This document shows, piece after piece, positions 34,188-42,591 of a stretch of 64,000 bases of DNA. The stretch covers positions 124,001-188,000 of the forward strand of contig NZ_JAHKQT010000003.1 of assembly GCF_018861145.1 (NCBI RefSeq), in the 5' to 3' direction. A program made the translations under genes and the position numbers. The notes under the pieces are model-generated. The model was not told the DNA's origin. It was given only the letters and a program-made list of their open reading frames with translations, and did no database searches. The stretch comes from Poseidonibacter lekithochrous (GTDB lineage Bacteria > Campylobacterota > Campylobacteria > Campylobacterales > Arcobacteraceae). The first letter of the stretch is position 1. The number at the start of each line of letters is the position of its first letter.

Positions 34188-34825
34188 TTGAATACAATAT
34201 TATCTTTTTTGTAGCTAATAATATCTTGAACACTTAAAATAGGCATGGAGTGTTTTTTAGCAAAAACTTCTATATCTTCACCTTTTGCCATTGTTCCATC
34301 TTCGTTTGTTATTTCACATAAAACAGCATAAGGTTCTAGTTTTGATAATTTCATTAAATCAATACTTGATTCAGTATGTCCTGCTCGTCCTAATACACCA
34401 TTTTCATTTGCTCTTAGTGGGAATATATGTCCAGGCGAAACAATCTTTGATATACCATCTTTTGAAATTGCAGATTTTATTGTAGTAACTCTATCTTGTG
34501 CTGATACACCTGTAGTAACATTATCTTTTGATTCTATTGAAATAGTAAATGGTGTTTGAAACTTTGAGTTATTGTTTTGTACCATCATTGGAAGTTTAAG
34601 TTCATCGACTTTTTGTTTAGTTAAACATAAACAAACTATACCGCTACCTTCTCTTATCAAAAGTGCCATTTGTTCTGTTGTTAAGTTTTGTGCAGAAAAA
34701 ATCATATCTGCTTCATTTTCTCTATCGTAATCATCTACAACAATTACACCTTTACCTTCTTGTAAAGTTTTAATTGCACGATCAATTTTCAATTGAAAAT
34801 CGTCATTTTTCATTTTTTGATTCAT
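34184..34825 (-). CDS. ribB: 3,4-dihydroxy-2-butanone 4-phosphate synthase RibB
   Basis: RibB converts ribulose 5-phosphate to the four-carbon precursor of riboflavin. The 213-residue single-domain protein has the motifs VVDDYDRENEADM (metal/acid site), TGVSAQDR, SPGHIFPLRA and GRAGHTESSIDLM. No GTP cyclohydrolase II domain is fused, unlike many RibBA proteins. An FMN riboswitch lies in its 340-base leader, which confirms the pathway. A ribA gene was not seen in the window. Confidence 0.96.
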   Translation of the reverse strand: MNQKMKNDDFQLKIDRAIKTLQEGKGVIVVDDYDRENEADMIFSAQNLTTEQMALLIREGSGIVCLCLTKQKVDELKLPMMVQNNNSKFQTPFTISIESKDNVTTGVSAQDRVTTIKSAISKDGISKIVSPGHIFPLRANENGVLGRAGHTESSIDLMKLSKLEPYAVLCEITNEDGTMAKGEDIEVFAKKHSMPILSVQDIISYKKDNIVFN

Positions 34826-34922
34826 TTTAGTAATACCTTTATTTTTAAGTAAAACTTATTGAATCAGGGCTAATGCTTAAAGCAATATTATCCTAATATT
34901 TAACATTTATAAGACATATTAT
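34826..34922 (-). promoter_or_regulatory. Expression platform between the FMN aptamer and ribB
   Basis: This leader segment holds GCCCTGA (34864-34870 on the minus strand), which is a perfect 7-base complement of TCAGGGC at the 5' edge of the aptamer (35050-35056). It also holds a GCTTTAAGC palindrome. The pairing resembles the anti-sequestor arrangement of proteobacterial ribB leaders; an uninterrupted intrinsic terminator was not seen, so control may be at translation or by Rho. Confidence 0.65.
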
Positions 34923-35060
34923 TTTCTCTTCCATCCAGACTTTAACTGTTGGTTTTGGATTTACACCAAATCTGCTGACCTTTATAAAAAATAAAGCGCT
35001 CGTGGACTTCTATATCACTATAGTTACCACCAGTAAGGAATTACACCTTGCCCTGAGAAA
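34923..35060 (-). ncRNA. FMN riboswitch (RFN element)
   Basis: The minus strand contains the conserved RFN blocks in order: CAGGGCAAGGTGTAATTCC, ACTGGTGGTAA, GTCCACGAGCG, GGTCAGCAGATTTGGTG, AATCCAAAACCAACAGT and AAAGTCTGGATGGAAGAGA. They match the FMN aptamer closely enough that the call needs no alignment. It lies about 100 bases upstream of ribB, so FMN should repress riboflavin synthesis. Confidence 0.97.
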
Positions 35061-35168
35061 TAAATTTGAGTGATTTTATCTAAATTATTATTATTTGAAG
35101 ATTAGAAAGGTAACGATTGACTTAAGAAGGGATAGTAATCCTTTTCTAGGATTTATTATATATATAAT

Positions 35169-35486
35169 TTAAAATTCGTAGTCTCTTTCAACTTTTGCTA
35201 TTCTAACTTTATATTGTTTGTACCAAAGTTCTTTTCCTGTCTTTTGTGCTGATTGATGTTCTAAATTAGCTTTCCAATTTATAATTGATTTTTCATCTTT
35301 CCAATATGATACTGTAATACCTAAGTCTTCTCTTGCTGATTCAACTCCCAAAAATCCATCTTGTTGAGATGCTAATTCGACCATTCTATCTGCCATTTTA
35401 CTATAACCTTTATCTTCATCAATTTTTTTTGATGTAAATATTACTGCATAATATGGTGGTTTTGGTGTATCAATTATTTGTGACAT
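35169..35486 (-). CDS. Antibiotic biosynthesis monooxygenase (ABM) fold protein
   Basis: A 105-residue protein of the dimeric ferredoxin-like ABM fold, with YYAVIFTSKKIDEDKGY at the start, QDGFLGVESAREDLGITVSY in the middle and SIINWKANLEHQ after it. Relatives are YgiN quinol monooxygenase and small stress proteins; the substrate cannot be read off. It lies upstream of the riboswitch on the same strand and appears to be a single-gene unit. Confidence 0.82.
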   Translation of the reverse strand: MSQIIDTPKPPYYAVIFTSKKIDEDKGYSKMADRMVELASQQDGFLGVESAREDLGITVSYWKDEKSIINWKANLEHQSAQKTGKELWYKQYKVRIAKVERDYEF

Positions 35487-35598
35487 ATTTAGTTTCCTTT
35501 TGTATATATCGATTGAAGATTGCCAATGAATAGCTAGTAAAGGTTAAAAAATCTGCTGAGTAACTTGTTCTCTTTCGGTGTTTTGTTATATTTAATAT

Positions 35599-35973
35599 TT
35601 AATTACATTCCACATCTAAACTATAAATATTTTTACTATTTGTATCAGTAAAAGTTGGTTGATATTTTCCATATGAAGTTGTTGTTGAACTTGTTATCTT
35701 ATTATTCATATCTGTATTTGTTATATTATATTTATCAAAACCTTTTTCCTTACATAAATCTTTAGCTCTTTTATAAGCAAATTCCATAACTTTTTGTGGT
35801 TCATCTGATACGCTACCAGTATAACTAACTTTGTATTTATTTTTTCCTATTTCAAAATCACTATAACCAACTTTATGAGCTACACCTTCTCCATACTTTT
35901 TGTATGCCATAGCACAACCATTAAACCCAATAGCTACTAACAAAATACTACTTCCAAGTAAAATCTTTTTCAT
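35599..35973 (-). CDS. Predicted lipoprotein, CC0125/CC1285-like
   Basis: The 124-residue protein has an N-terminal lipoprotein-type signal (MKKILLGSSILLVAIGFNGC), although the lipobox FNGC is weak. The middle, YSDFEIGKNKYKVSYTGSVS then YKRAKDLCKEKGF, resembles the CC0125/CC1285 family lipoproteins. An in-frame TTG 12 bases upstream is possible, but GGAG spaced to the ATG at 35973 is better. Function unknown, presumably outer-membrane or periplasmic. Confidence 0.7.
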   Translation of the reverse strand: MKKILLGSSILLVAIGFNGCAMAYKKYGEGVAHKVGYSDFEIGKNKYKVSYTGSVSDEPQKVMEFAYKRAKDLCKEKGFDKYNITNTDMNNKITSSTTTSYGKYQPTFTDTNSKNIYSLDVECN

Positions 35974-36290
35974 TATAATCTCCAAAACTAAATTTGCAAT
36001 TTATTTTCATAAATAGGCATATTTAAAATTGTATTTTATGGTCAATCTTAGATATAACTACTTATTAGTAACCAATTATAGTCCAATATGACTTAAAAAA
36101 ATTATTTAATAACATTTCAATTCTATTCAATAAAAGAATATAGAAAAACCTATACTATAGACTTTTTAGAATATAAATATTAGAAATTGATGTATTTTAA
36201 AACTTCATAAATATCTTAAATATTATTAAATATGTCCTACTAAGATCAGTTTTTAGGCAGAATCGGTCGTTTCCCTACTTTTATCAAATC
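35974..36290. other. Intergenic stretch without a recognised gene
   Basis: About 317 bases, strongly AT-rich. A slightly more GC-rich patch (about 36230-36285) next to the tex stop has only weak, mismatched self-complementarity. No RNA gene, ORF, clear promoter or terminator could be supported. Confidence 0.6.
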
Positions 36291-38414
36291 TTACTTTAAA
36301 CTCAATCCAACTCTTTGTTTTTCTAAATCAACGCTTACGACTTTTATATTTTCTAAATTTTGATTGATACTTAGTACTTCACTAGGATGAGATATTCTTT
36401 TTGCTGATATTTGTGATATATGAAGTAGGGCGTCATTTTTAAGACCAATATCTACAAAGGCTCCAAAATCTGTAATATTTCTTACAATTCCGCTTAAAAT
36501 ATAGCCCTCTTTTAGGTCTTCTAGTTTTGTGATATCTGAAGAAAATTTTACTTGATTAAACTCATTTCTTACATCATATCCTGGTTTTTTTAGCTCTTCT
36601 ATAATATCTGTTAGTTTTAGAGGTGTTGTGTTTAGCTCTTTTGCTATTTGTTCTATTTGATTATTTTGAATATCTTCTATCTTATATTTTTTTTGTAAGC
36701 TTTTTGTTACTTCATAATCTTCTGGATGAATTGCTGTATTATCTAAGATAGATTTTCCATCTTTGATTCTTAAAAAACCTACTGCTTGTTCGTATGCTTT
36801 TGCTCCTAAGCCTTTTACTTTAAGCAACTCATTTTTACTATTGAATTTTTTTATATTATCTCTATGTTCTATAATATTTATTGCTAATTTTTCTGAGATT
36901 CCTGAGATAAAAGACAATAGTTTATACGATGCTGAGTTTAAATCAACTCCTACTTTATTTACCAAATCCACAGTTGTATTTTCTAGTTTTGAAGATAACT
37001 CTTTTTGATTTACATCGTGTTGATATTGACCAATTCCTAAGGATTTTGGGTCAATTTTTACAAGTGTTGCCATTGGGTCTCTTAATCGTCCTGCGATTGA
37101 GATAGCTCCTCTTATTGTTACATCTAGGTTTGGGTATTCCTGTGCAGCTATTTTTGATGCTGAGTAGACGCTCGCACCTATTTCACTAACAATTGCATAG
37201 TTTAAATCTAGATTGTTTTCATTTATTAGATTTGTGATAAATTGGGCTGTTTCTCTCGATGCTGTTCCATTTCCAATTGCTATTGAAGTGATATTGTATT
37301 TTTTGATTAAGTTTAGTACTACTTTACTTGAAGTTTTTATATCTTCTTTTGGTTTTGTACAATAGATTACATTTGAGTCTAAATAGATACCATTTTCATC
37401 AATAACTGCTAATTTACATCCTGATACAAATCCTGGATCCATTCCTAAAATTACTTGATTTACTAAAGGTGCTGTTTGAAGTAGTTCTTTTAAATTTTTT
37501 CCAAAAAGTTCAATAGCCTCTGCACTTGCTTTTTCTTTTAAAGTATTAATAGCTTCACGTTTTAAAGTTGGCAAAAGAAGTCTTTTTAAACCATCTTTAT
37601 ATGCATCAAAAACTATATCTTTTGAAGAACTAGCCCATGATGGGATTTTATACTTTTTAATATTTTCTAAAAGATGTTTTTCATCAATATCTATTTTTAT
37701 TGATAATTCTTTTTCATTTACAGCTCGTAAAATTGCAAGTGTTCGATGTGATTTTATATATTTTATTTTCTCAGTCTTGTTGGCAAAGTTTGAATAAACA
37801 CCATTTTTATCAAACTCTTTTCCTTCTTTTATTTGTATTTCTCCCCAATTTGCGATTAGGTTTCTTACAATTTCTTTTGATTTAAAATCATCGGCATATC
37901 TCTGGGCGATTATGTCTTTAGCCCCTTGTATTGCTTCCTCTGTAGATTTAATATTTTTATTTAAAAACTGTTTTGCTTTTTGATTTATTTCTTCATTTGT
38001 ATATTTTAATGCTTGAATAATATTTGCAAAAGGTTCAAGACCATTTTCAATTGCACTTGAAGTTCTTGATGATTTTTTATCTTTAAAAGGTGCATATATA
38101 TCTTCTAAAGCTTGTAATGTATTTACTTCTTGAATACTTTGTTTAATCTTTTCATTTAAAAAGTTTTTTTCTTCAAGTAAATTTAAAATATCTTCTTTTC
38201 TTTTTAAAAGTTTTTGAGAATAATTATAAACTTCCTCAAAAGCTCGAAGGTCTTCATCTGTAGCATTTCCAGTTTGATCTTTTCTATATCTTGCAATAAA
38301 AGGAATTGTACAACCTTCGTCTAATAAAGTGATTATATTTTCGATTGATTTATTTGATAATTTTGTTTTCTCTTTTAATAGGACAATTAAGTCTTTAGGT
38401 AAATCATTAGTCAA
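36291..38414 (-). CDS. tex: Tex family RNA-binding transcription accessory protein
   Basis: The 707-residue Tex protein binds nucleic acid and affects transcription fidelity. Domains in order are the helical Tex N-terminal region (FIARYRKDQTGNATDEDLR), the YqgF-like core (GMDPGFVSGCKLAVID), the helix-hairpin-helix part (LLSFISGISEKLA) and a C-terminal S1 domain (GYILSGIVRNITDFGAFVDI). Length is normal for the family (about 700-780). The start is a TTG backed by AGGA eight bases upstream. It overlaps the PhyH gene end by 8 bases. Confidence 0.93.
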   Translation of the reverse strand: MTNDLPKDLIVLLKEKTKLSNKSIENIITLLDEGCTIPFIARYRKDQTGNATDEDLRAFEEVYNYSQKLLKRKEDILNLLEEKNFLNEKIKQSIQEVNTLQALEDIYAPFKDKKSSRTSSAIENGLEPFANIIQALKYTNEEINQKAKQFLNKNIKSTEEAIQGAKDIIAQRYADDFKSKEIVRNLIANWGEIQIKEGKEFDKNGVYSNFANKTEKIKYIKSHRTLAILRAVNEKELSIKIDIDEKHLLENIKKYKIPSWASSSKDIVFDAYKDGLKRLLLPTLKREAINTLKEKASAEAIELFGKNLKELLQTAPLVNQVILGMDPGFVSGCKLAVIDENGIYLDSNVIYCTKPKEDIKTSSKVVLNLIKKYNITSIAIGNGTASRETAQFITNLINENNLDLNYAIVSEIGASVYSASKIAAQEYPNLDVTIRGAISIAGRLRDPMATLVKIDPKSLGIGQYQHDVNQKELSSKLENTTVDLVNKVGVDLNSASYKLLSFISGISEKLAINIIEHRDNIKKFNSKNELLKVKGLGAKAYEQAVGFLRIKDGKSILDNTAIHPEDYEVTKSLQKKYKIEDIQNNQIEQIAKELNTTPLKLTDIIEELKKPGYDVRNEFNQVKFSSDITKLEDLKEGYILSGIVRNITDFGAFVDIGLKNDALLHISQISAKRISHPSEVLSINQNLENIKVVSVDLEKQRVGLSLK

Positions 38415-39141
38415 GTATTATTTCCTTTGAATCACTTCTTGTGTTTTCTATTGGTGTATTTGATTTTGCGCGAACTGTATAAACAAATGAAATTTTTGCA
38501 TCGTCACTTTGGTTTTTACTTGCATGATGTAAAGTTTTACAATGAAATAAAACTACATCACCTTTTTTAAGATTTTGAGATGTTCTAGTTTTTATTAATT
38601 CTTGGTTTTCTTTATTTTCATCTAAGAAGTTTGAATTATCATCAAATCTATCTTTTGAGAATTGAATTTTATGAGATGCAGGAATAAACTCTAAAAGCCC
38701 ATTATCTAAATACTCATCCCCTAAAGCAAGCCACACAGATACCAAGTCATCATTTTTAAAATGCCAATATCTTCTATCTTGATGCCAATACGTTCTTGTA
38801 CTTTCATGTGGTAATTTAGTCATAATTGAATTATGATGAGCTAAAGTAAGTACGGGTGTATCATCTAATATTTGTTTTAAAATTGGTCTGATTTCTTTAT
38901 TTGTCATCCAATCTTGAAAGACTTGTTCTCTATCATAAACTTGTCTTAATCTTCTAACTGTAATCTTTTCTTCATCCACATTCATATATTCTTGTTCACT
39001 CTCTATTGGAGCTTCTTTTCTTTTTAAGTGTTCTTTAGCTTTTTCTAGAATGGCATCACATAAGTCTTTATCTGCAAAGTTTTTTAGTATTAGAAAACCA
39101 TTTGAGTTGAATTCTTCTAATTGTTTATTTGATAGTGTCAT
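38407..39141 (-). CDS. Phytanoyl-CoA dioxygenase (PhyH) family protein
   Basis: An Fe(II)/2-oxoglutarate oxygenase with the metal-binding HxD of YWHQDRRYWHF and distal His in LFHCKTLHHAS, plus a likely 2-oxoglutarate-binding Arg in YTVRAKS. The start at 39141 (MTLSNKQLEEF) follows AAGAGAAA. An upstream ATG (39171) would add 10 residues but overlaps a TATAAT box and has no ribosome site. Its substrate is unknown; it is co-transcribed with tex. Confidence 0.83.
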   Translation of the reverse strand: MTLSNKQLEEFNSNGFLILKNFADKDLCDAILEKAKEHLKRKEAPIESEQEYMNVDEEKITVRRLRQVYDREQVFQDWMTNKEIRPILKQILDDTPVLTLAHHNSIMTKLPHESTRTYWHQDRRYWHFKNDDLVSVWLALGDEYLDNGLLEFIPASHKIQFSKDRFDDNSNFLDENKENQELIKTRTSQNLKKGDVVLFHCKTLHHASKNQSDDAKISFVYTVRAKSNTPIENTRSDSKEIILD

Positions 39142-39169
39142 ATTTTCTCTTAGTGTATTAGTTTGTGAC

Positions 39170-39175
39170 ATTATA
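39170..39175 (-). promoter_or_regulatory. -10 box of the PhyH-tex operon
   Basis: TATAAT on the minus strand gives a start near 39163 and a leader of about 22 bases to the ATG at 39141. This supports the shorter PhyH reading frame. Confidence 0.45.
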
Positions 39176-39310
39176 GTAGAAGTTCTATTTTTCTTTGATT
39201 ATCTGGATTATTTTTCCTGATAATATTAATTATTATCTAAGCTTCTAATCTTTATAATATATAAGTTTTACGTAAATAAAAGTAGGACATTTTATAAAAG
39301 GAATTATTAT

Positions 39311-39736
39311 ATGAAAAAGATTTTTGCAATGACACTAGCAGTAGTGTTATTTATACCAAATTTATTAAGTGCAGATTCTGCAAAAGGTTTAAATGTTATT
39401 CTAACATCGAAAGATTCACAAACTCAGATGATGGCTATGGTTTTATCAATGGCTACATTAAAACAAAATAAAAAAGTTAACATGACTCTTTGTTCAAGTG
39501 CAGGTGATTTAGCTGTAAAAGGAATGGAAAGTGAAGTTCTAAAACCTATGAATAAATCTCCTAAAATGATGCTTCAAGCTATTATAAAAAAAGGTGGAAA
39601 TGTTATGATTTGTCCTATTTATTTACCAAATGTGAATAAAGATAAATCAGTATTATTGGAAGGAATTACATTTGCAACTCCAGCTGGTGGAGCGAAAGAA
39701 CTTTTAGATTTAGACTTTCAAAATTTAACTTACTAA
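39311..39736 (+). CDS. DsrE-like exported protein (paralogue 1)
   Basis: A 141-residue protein with a Sec signal peptide (about 1-21, MKKIFAMTLAVVLFIPNLLS) and a DsrE/DsrF-type fold. Two conserved cysteines are at TLCSSAGDLAVKG and MICPIYLPN. It is about 60-70 percent identical by eye to the next gene, with the same length. DsrE proteins carry sulfur; a periplasmic sulfur-carrier or sensor role next to a sulfite/nitrite reductase is an inference. Confidence 0.75.
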   Translation: MKKIFAMTLAVVLFIPNLLSADSAKGLNVILTSKDSQTQMMAMVLSMATLKQNKKVNMTLCSSAGDLAVKGMESEVLKPMNKSPKMMLQAIIKKGGNVMICPIYLPNVNKDKSVLLEGITFATPAGGAKELLDLDFQNLTY

Positions 39737-39895
39737 TATAATAGATAGAAGGAATTTATTTCTTTCTTTTAATATTTAATATAATAAGTTTTACTTATGT
39801 ATTAAATATTAGAATTAATTATAATGTAAGTATACAAATAATATAATCCTTTACTTTAGTTAATGACTAAAATATATATTAAAAGGAAGAATTAT

Positions 39896-40321
39896 ATGAA
39901 AAAAATATTCGCAATCTCATTAGCAGCTATGCTATTCATCCCAAATTTACTAAGTGCAAACTCTGCAAAAGGTCTTAATGTTGTAGTTACATCTGCTGAC
40001 GCACAAACACAACTAATGGCAATGGTTTTATCAATGATGACATTAAAACAGAAGAAGGAAGTTAATATGACTCTTTGTTCAAATGCAGGAGATTTAGCTG
40101 TAAAGGGTATGAAAAGTACTGTTTTAAAACCACAAGATAAAAGTCCAAAAATGATGTTACAAGCTATTATGAAGCAAGGTGCAAAAGTTACTGTTTGTCC
40201 TTTATACTTACCAAATGCAGGAAAAGATGCATCTGTTTTATTAGATGGAATTACTGTTGCGAAACCTATGGATGTTGCAAATAGTTTATTAAATACTGAA
40301 TATCAAAACTTAAGTTACTAA
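39896..40321 (+). CDS. DsrE-like exported protein (paralogue 2)
   Basis: A second 141-residue DsrE-like protein, the start set by AAGGAAG before the ATG at 39896 (an in-frame upstream start at 39863 has no signal peptide in phase). The signal peptide matches that of its neighbour (MKKIFAISLAAMLFIPNLLS). The cysteines are kept (TLCSNAGDLAVKG and TVCPLYLPN). A strong terminator follows, so it is not co-transcribed with the reductase. Two copies in tandem indicate a recent duplication. Confidence 0.75.
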   Translation: MKKIFAISLAAMLFIPNLLSANSAKGLNVVVTSADAQTQLMAMVLSMMTLKQKKEVNMTLCSNAGDLAVKGMKSTVLKPQDKSPKMMLQAIMKQGAKVTVCPLYLPNAGKDASVLLDGITVAKPMDVANSLLNTEYQNLSY

Positions 40322-40342
40322 AAACTAATATATTAATTTAAG

Positions 40343-40377
40343 AAGTAAGAGAAAATCATTTCTCTTACTTTTTTTTA
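40343..40377 (+). terminator. Intrinsic terminator after the DsrE-like pair
   Basis: A 12-bp perfect stem (40343-40354 and 40359-40370, 4-base loop ATCA) is followed by TTTTTT. This is a strong plus-strand terminator, separating the DsrE-like pair from the reductase gene. Confidence 0.92.
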
Positions 40378-40442
40378 CTTCAATACTTATACCTATGTAA
40401 AATAATCAAGATTAAATTAATAGTATATTTAAATTTATATGA

Positions 40443-40448
40443 TATAAT
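40443..40448 (+). promoter_or_regulatory. -10 box of the nitrite/sulfite reductase gene
   Basis: TATAAT with an AT-rich upstream region predicts a start near 40455 and a leader of about 37 bases, ending in AGGAGT before the ATG at 40492. No clear -35. Confidence 0.4.
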
Positions 40449-40491
40449 TTTAGAAATTAATTTAAAAAGATATAAATATTAGGAGTCCTTT

Positions 40492-42066
40492 ATGGCAGAA
40501 AAAGAATTATCAGCTGTTGAACAGCTAAAAGCTTCTAGAAATCCTTTACATGTTGTTGAAGATATGTTCAAAGAAGCGCAAGAGGGAATACCTCTAAGTG
40601 ATGAATATATTGGCTTATTAAAATGGTATGGTATGTATCCACATATTAATGCAGATGAAACTGAAGATAAAAAATATTTTATGAAAAGAATCAAATTAGT
40701 TGACACTAAGATGAATCAAAAACAATTAGCAGTAATGGCAAAAATTGGACTGGAATATGCTCAAGGTTTAGTTGATATTACAGATAGACAAAATATACAA
40801 TTTCACTTTATTCAAATAAAAGATATTCCAGCAATTTTTAAACTTTTAGATTCTGTTGGTTTAACGTCAAGAATGGCATCAGGTGATGGTCCTAGACCTA
40901 TCATGACTTCACCTGTTGGTGGAATTGATGCTGATGAAATTATTGATGCTAGTATTCTTGCACGTGAAGTTGATACATATTTTGATGAAAATGAAGACAG
41001 ATTTTGTAATTTCCCAAGAAAATACAAAATAGGAATTTCAGGATGTTCAAGACATGCAGCGGCTCATGAAATCCAAGATGTAGCATTTACAGCATTTAAA
41101 GATGAAAAAGGTGAAGTTTTATTTGATTTAACACTTGCTGGTGGACTTTCAAAATCAAAGCAAATTGCATTAAGAGCTAATAAATATGTTAAGCCTGAGC
41201 AAGTAAAAGATGTAGCAGTTGCATGTGCTGAAATCTTTAGAGATTATGGAAATAGAGCAAATAGAAATAAAGCAAGAGTTAGACACTTAGTAAATGAGTG
41301 GGGATTAGAAAAATTTGTAGATGAAATTGAAAAAGTTATTGGCTATGAATTACAAGATGGTTTAGAAGAACCAGAAATTACTCCTTTAGAAAATAGAAAT
41401 CATTTTGGTATTCATAAAGCAAAACAAGAGGGTGAATCATTTATAGGATTTGCTACAAATTCAGGAAGAGTTGATGGTGAAGACTTTAAAACAATAAGTG
41501 ATATTTGTAATAAATATAACGCAGGTGGAATGGCTTTAACTTCTACTCAAAACTTTATTATTTATGGTGTAAAAACTGAAGATGCACAAGCACTTGCAGA
41601 TGAAATTGATGCATTAGGATATCCTTATTCTCCAACTCCTTTTAGAGCTAGATTACAGTCATGTACAGGTAGAGAATTTTGTAAGTTTGGTATAACTGAA
41701 ACAAAAGAATATGCTAAAAAAGTAGTAATAGAATTAGAAGAAAAAAATCCTGATTTTACTGAAACGGTAATGATTGCAATTTCAGGTTGTGGAAATGGAT
41801 GTTCACACCCACAAATCTCTGACATTGGTTTTGTTGGAACTAAAGTAAGAGATGAAGATGGGAAAAGAGTTGAAGGTTATGATGTTTTATTAGGTGGACA
41901 ACTTCAAGGTGAAAAGGGAAGTAGAATTGCTCATAAAACTGGTGTAAAAGTTGAAGCTTCTAAACTTGTGGATTTTGTAGGAGATTTAATATCTTCTTAT
42001 AAAGCAGATAATTTAGGTCAAGATTCTTTCAGAGACTATTTAAACATAGTTGAATTAGAAAAGTAA
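40492..42066 (+). CDS. Sirohaem ferredoxin-dependent nitrite/sulfite reductase
   Basis: A 524-residue assimilatory reductase. The [4Fe-4S]-sirohaem cysteines are intact in the two motifs SCTGREFCKFGITETK and SGCGNGCSHP (C-x5-C and C-x3-C). Two ferredoxin-like and two sirohaem-binding repeats are visible by length and by the RQNIQFHFIQ segment. NirA-type and Sir-type enzymes differ by few residues, so nitrite versus sulfite cannot be settled here. The FCKFGITETK sequence leans toward nitrite reductase. An AGGAG ribosome site precedes the start. Confidence 0.9.
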   Translation: MAEKELSAVEQLKASRNPLHVVEDMFKEAQEGIPLSDEYIGLLKWYGMYPHINADETEDKKYFMKRIKLVDTKMNQKQLAVMAKIGLEYAQGLVDITDRQNIQFHFIQIKDIPAIFKLLDSVGLTSRMASGDGPRPIMTSPVGGIDADEIIDASILAREVDTYFDENEDRFCNFPRKYKIGISGCSRHAAAHEIQDVAFTAFKDEKGEVLFDLTLAGGLSKSKQIALRANKYVKPEQVKDVAVACAEIFRDYGNRANRNKARVRHLVNEWGLEKFVDEIEKVIGYELQDGLEEPEITPLENRNHFGIHKAKQEGESFIGFATNSGRVDGEDFKTISDICNKYNAGGMALTSTQNFIIYGVKTEDAQALADEIDALGYPYSPTPFRARLQSCTGREFCKFGITETKEYAKKVVIELEEKNPDFTETVMIAISGCGNGCSHPQISDIGFVGTKVRDEDGKRVEGYDVLLGGQLQGEKGSRIAHKTGVKVEASKLVDFVGDLISSYKADNLGQDSFRDYLNIVELEK

Positions 42067-42078
42067 AACTAAAAGTCT

Positions 42079-42112
42079 AAAAAATATGGAAAGTTAATAT
42101 AACTTTCCATAT
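42079..42112 (-). terminator. Terminator of the minus-strand sensor operon
   Basis: A perfect 12-bp stem (ATATGGAAAGTT 42084-42095 with AACTTTCCATAT 42101-42112, loop AATAT) is followed by six U residues on the minus strand (42079-42084). The stop codon of the YgjP-type gene lies inside the stem. In the plus direction it may also end the reductase mRNA. Confidence 0.85.
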
Positions 42113-42591
42113 AAATCTAAGTGAATTAAATAAACTCTTAAATCAAACTCTACTTGATGATAATCTTCTTGAATAAATGTACATAAATTATAAAAAGCTT
42201 TATTATGCTCTTTTTCTTTAAAATGAGATAATTCATGAACTATAATCATTTCTAAAAATTTTTCTGGTGCATTTTTAAACATAGAGGCAACTCTTATTTC
42301 ATTTTTAGATTTTAGTTTATTTCCTTGAACTCTTGAAATAATTGTATGCATTCCAAGAGCGTTGCTGATTACGTTTATTTTTCCATCATACATAACTTTT
42401 GAAACTTGAGATTTTTTAAAATATTCATTTTTAAGATTCATTACATATGAGTATAAAGCTTTATCAGTTTTAATCTCATGTTTCTTTGGGTATTTATTTC
42501 TTAAATAATCACCTAGCTTTTCTTTGTCTATTAAGGCTTGTATTTGGTTTTGTATTTCTTGTGGATAGTGTTGTATGTACTTTAATTTCAC
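42094..42591 (-). CDS. YgjP/WLM-type zinc metallopeptidase (M48-like)
   Basis: A 165-residue protein with the zinc-binding HExxH motif in IVHELSHFKEKEHNKAFY, including the downstream HNKAFY third ligand region. The N-terminal half has the domain of DUF45/YgjP-like metallopeptidases (DKEKLGDYLRNKYPKKHE). Its substrate is unknown. Its start overlaps the end of the histidine kinase gene by 4 bases, so it is translated as part of the sensor operon. Confidence 0.8.
   Translation of the reverse strand: MKLKYIQHYPQEIQNQIQALIDKEKLGDYLRNKYPKKHEIKTDKALYSYVMNLKNEYFKKSQVSKVMYDGKINVISNALGMHTIISRVQGNKLKSKNEIRVASMFKNAPEKFLEMIIVHELSHFKEKEHNKAFYNLCTFIQEDYHQVEFDLRVYLIHLDLYGKLY

Noticed and set aside
36230-36290. 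Possible small RNA or tRNA-like patch after tex
   Set aside because: No cloverleaf or strong stem; complementarity is short and mismatched.
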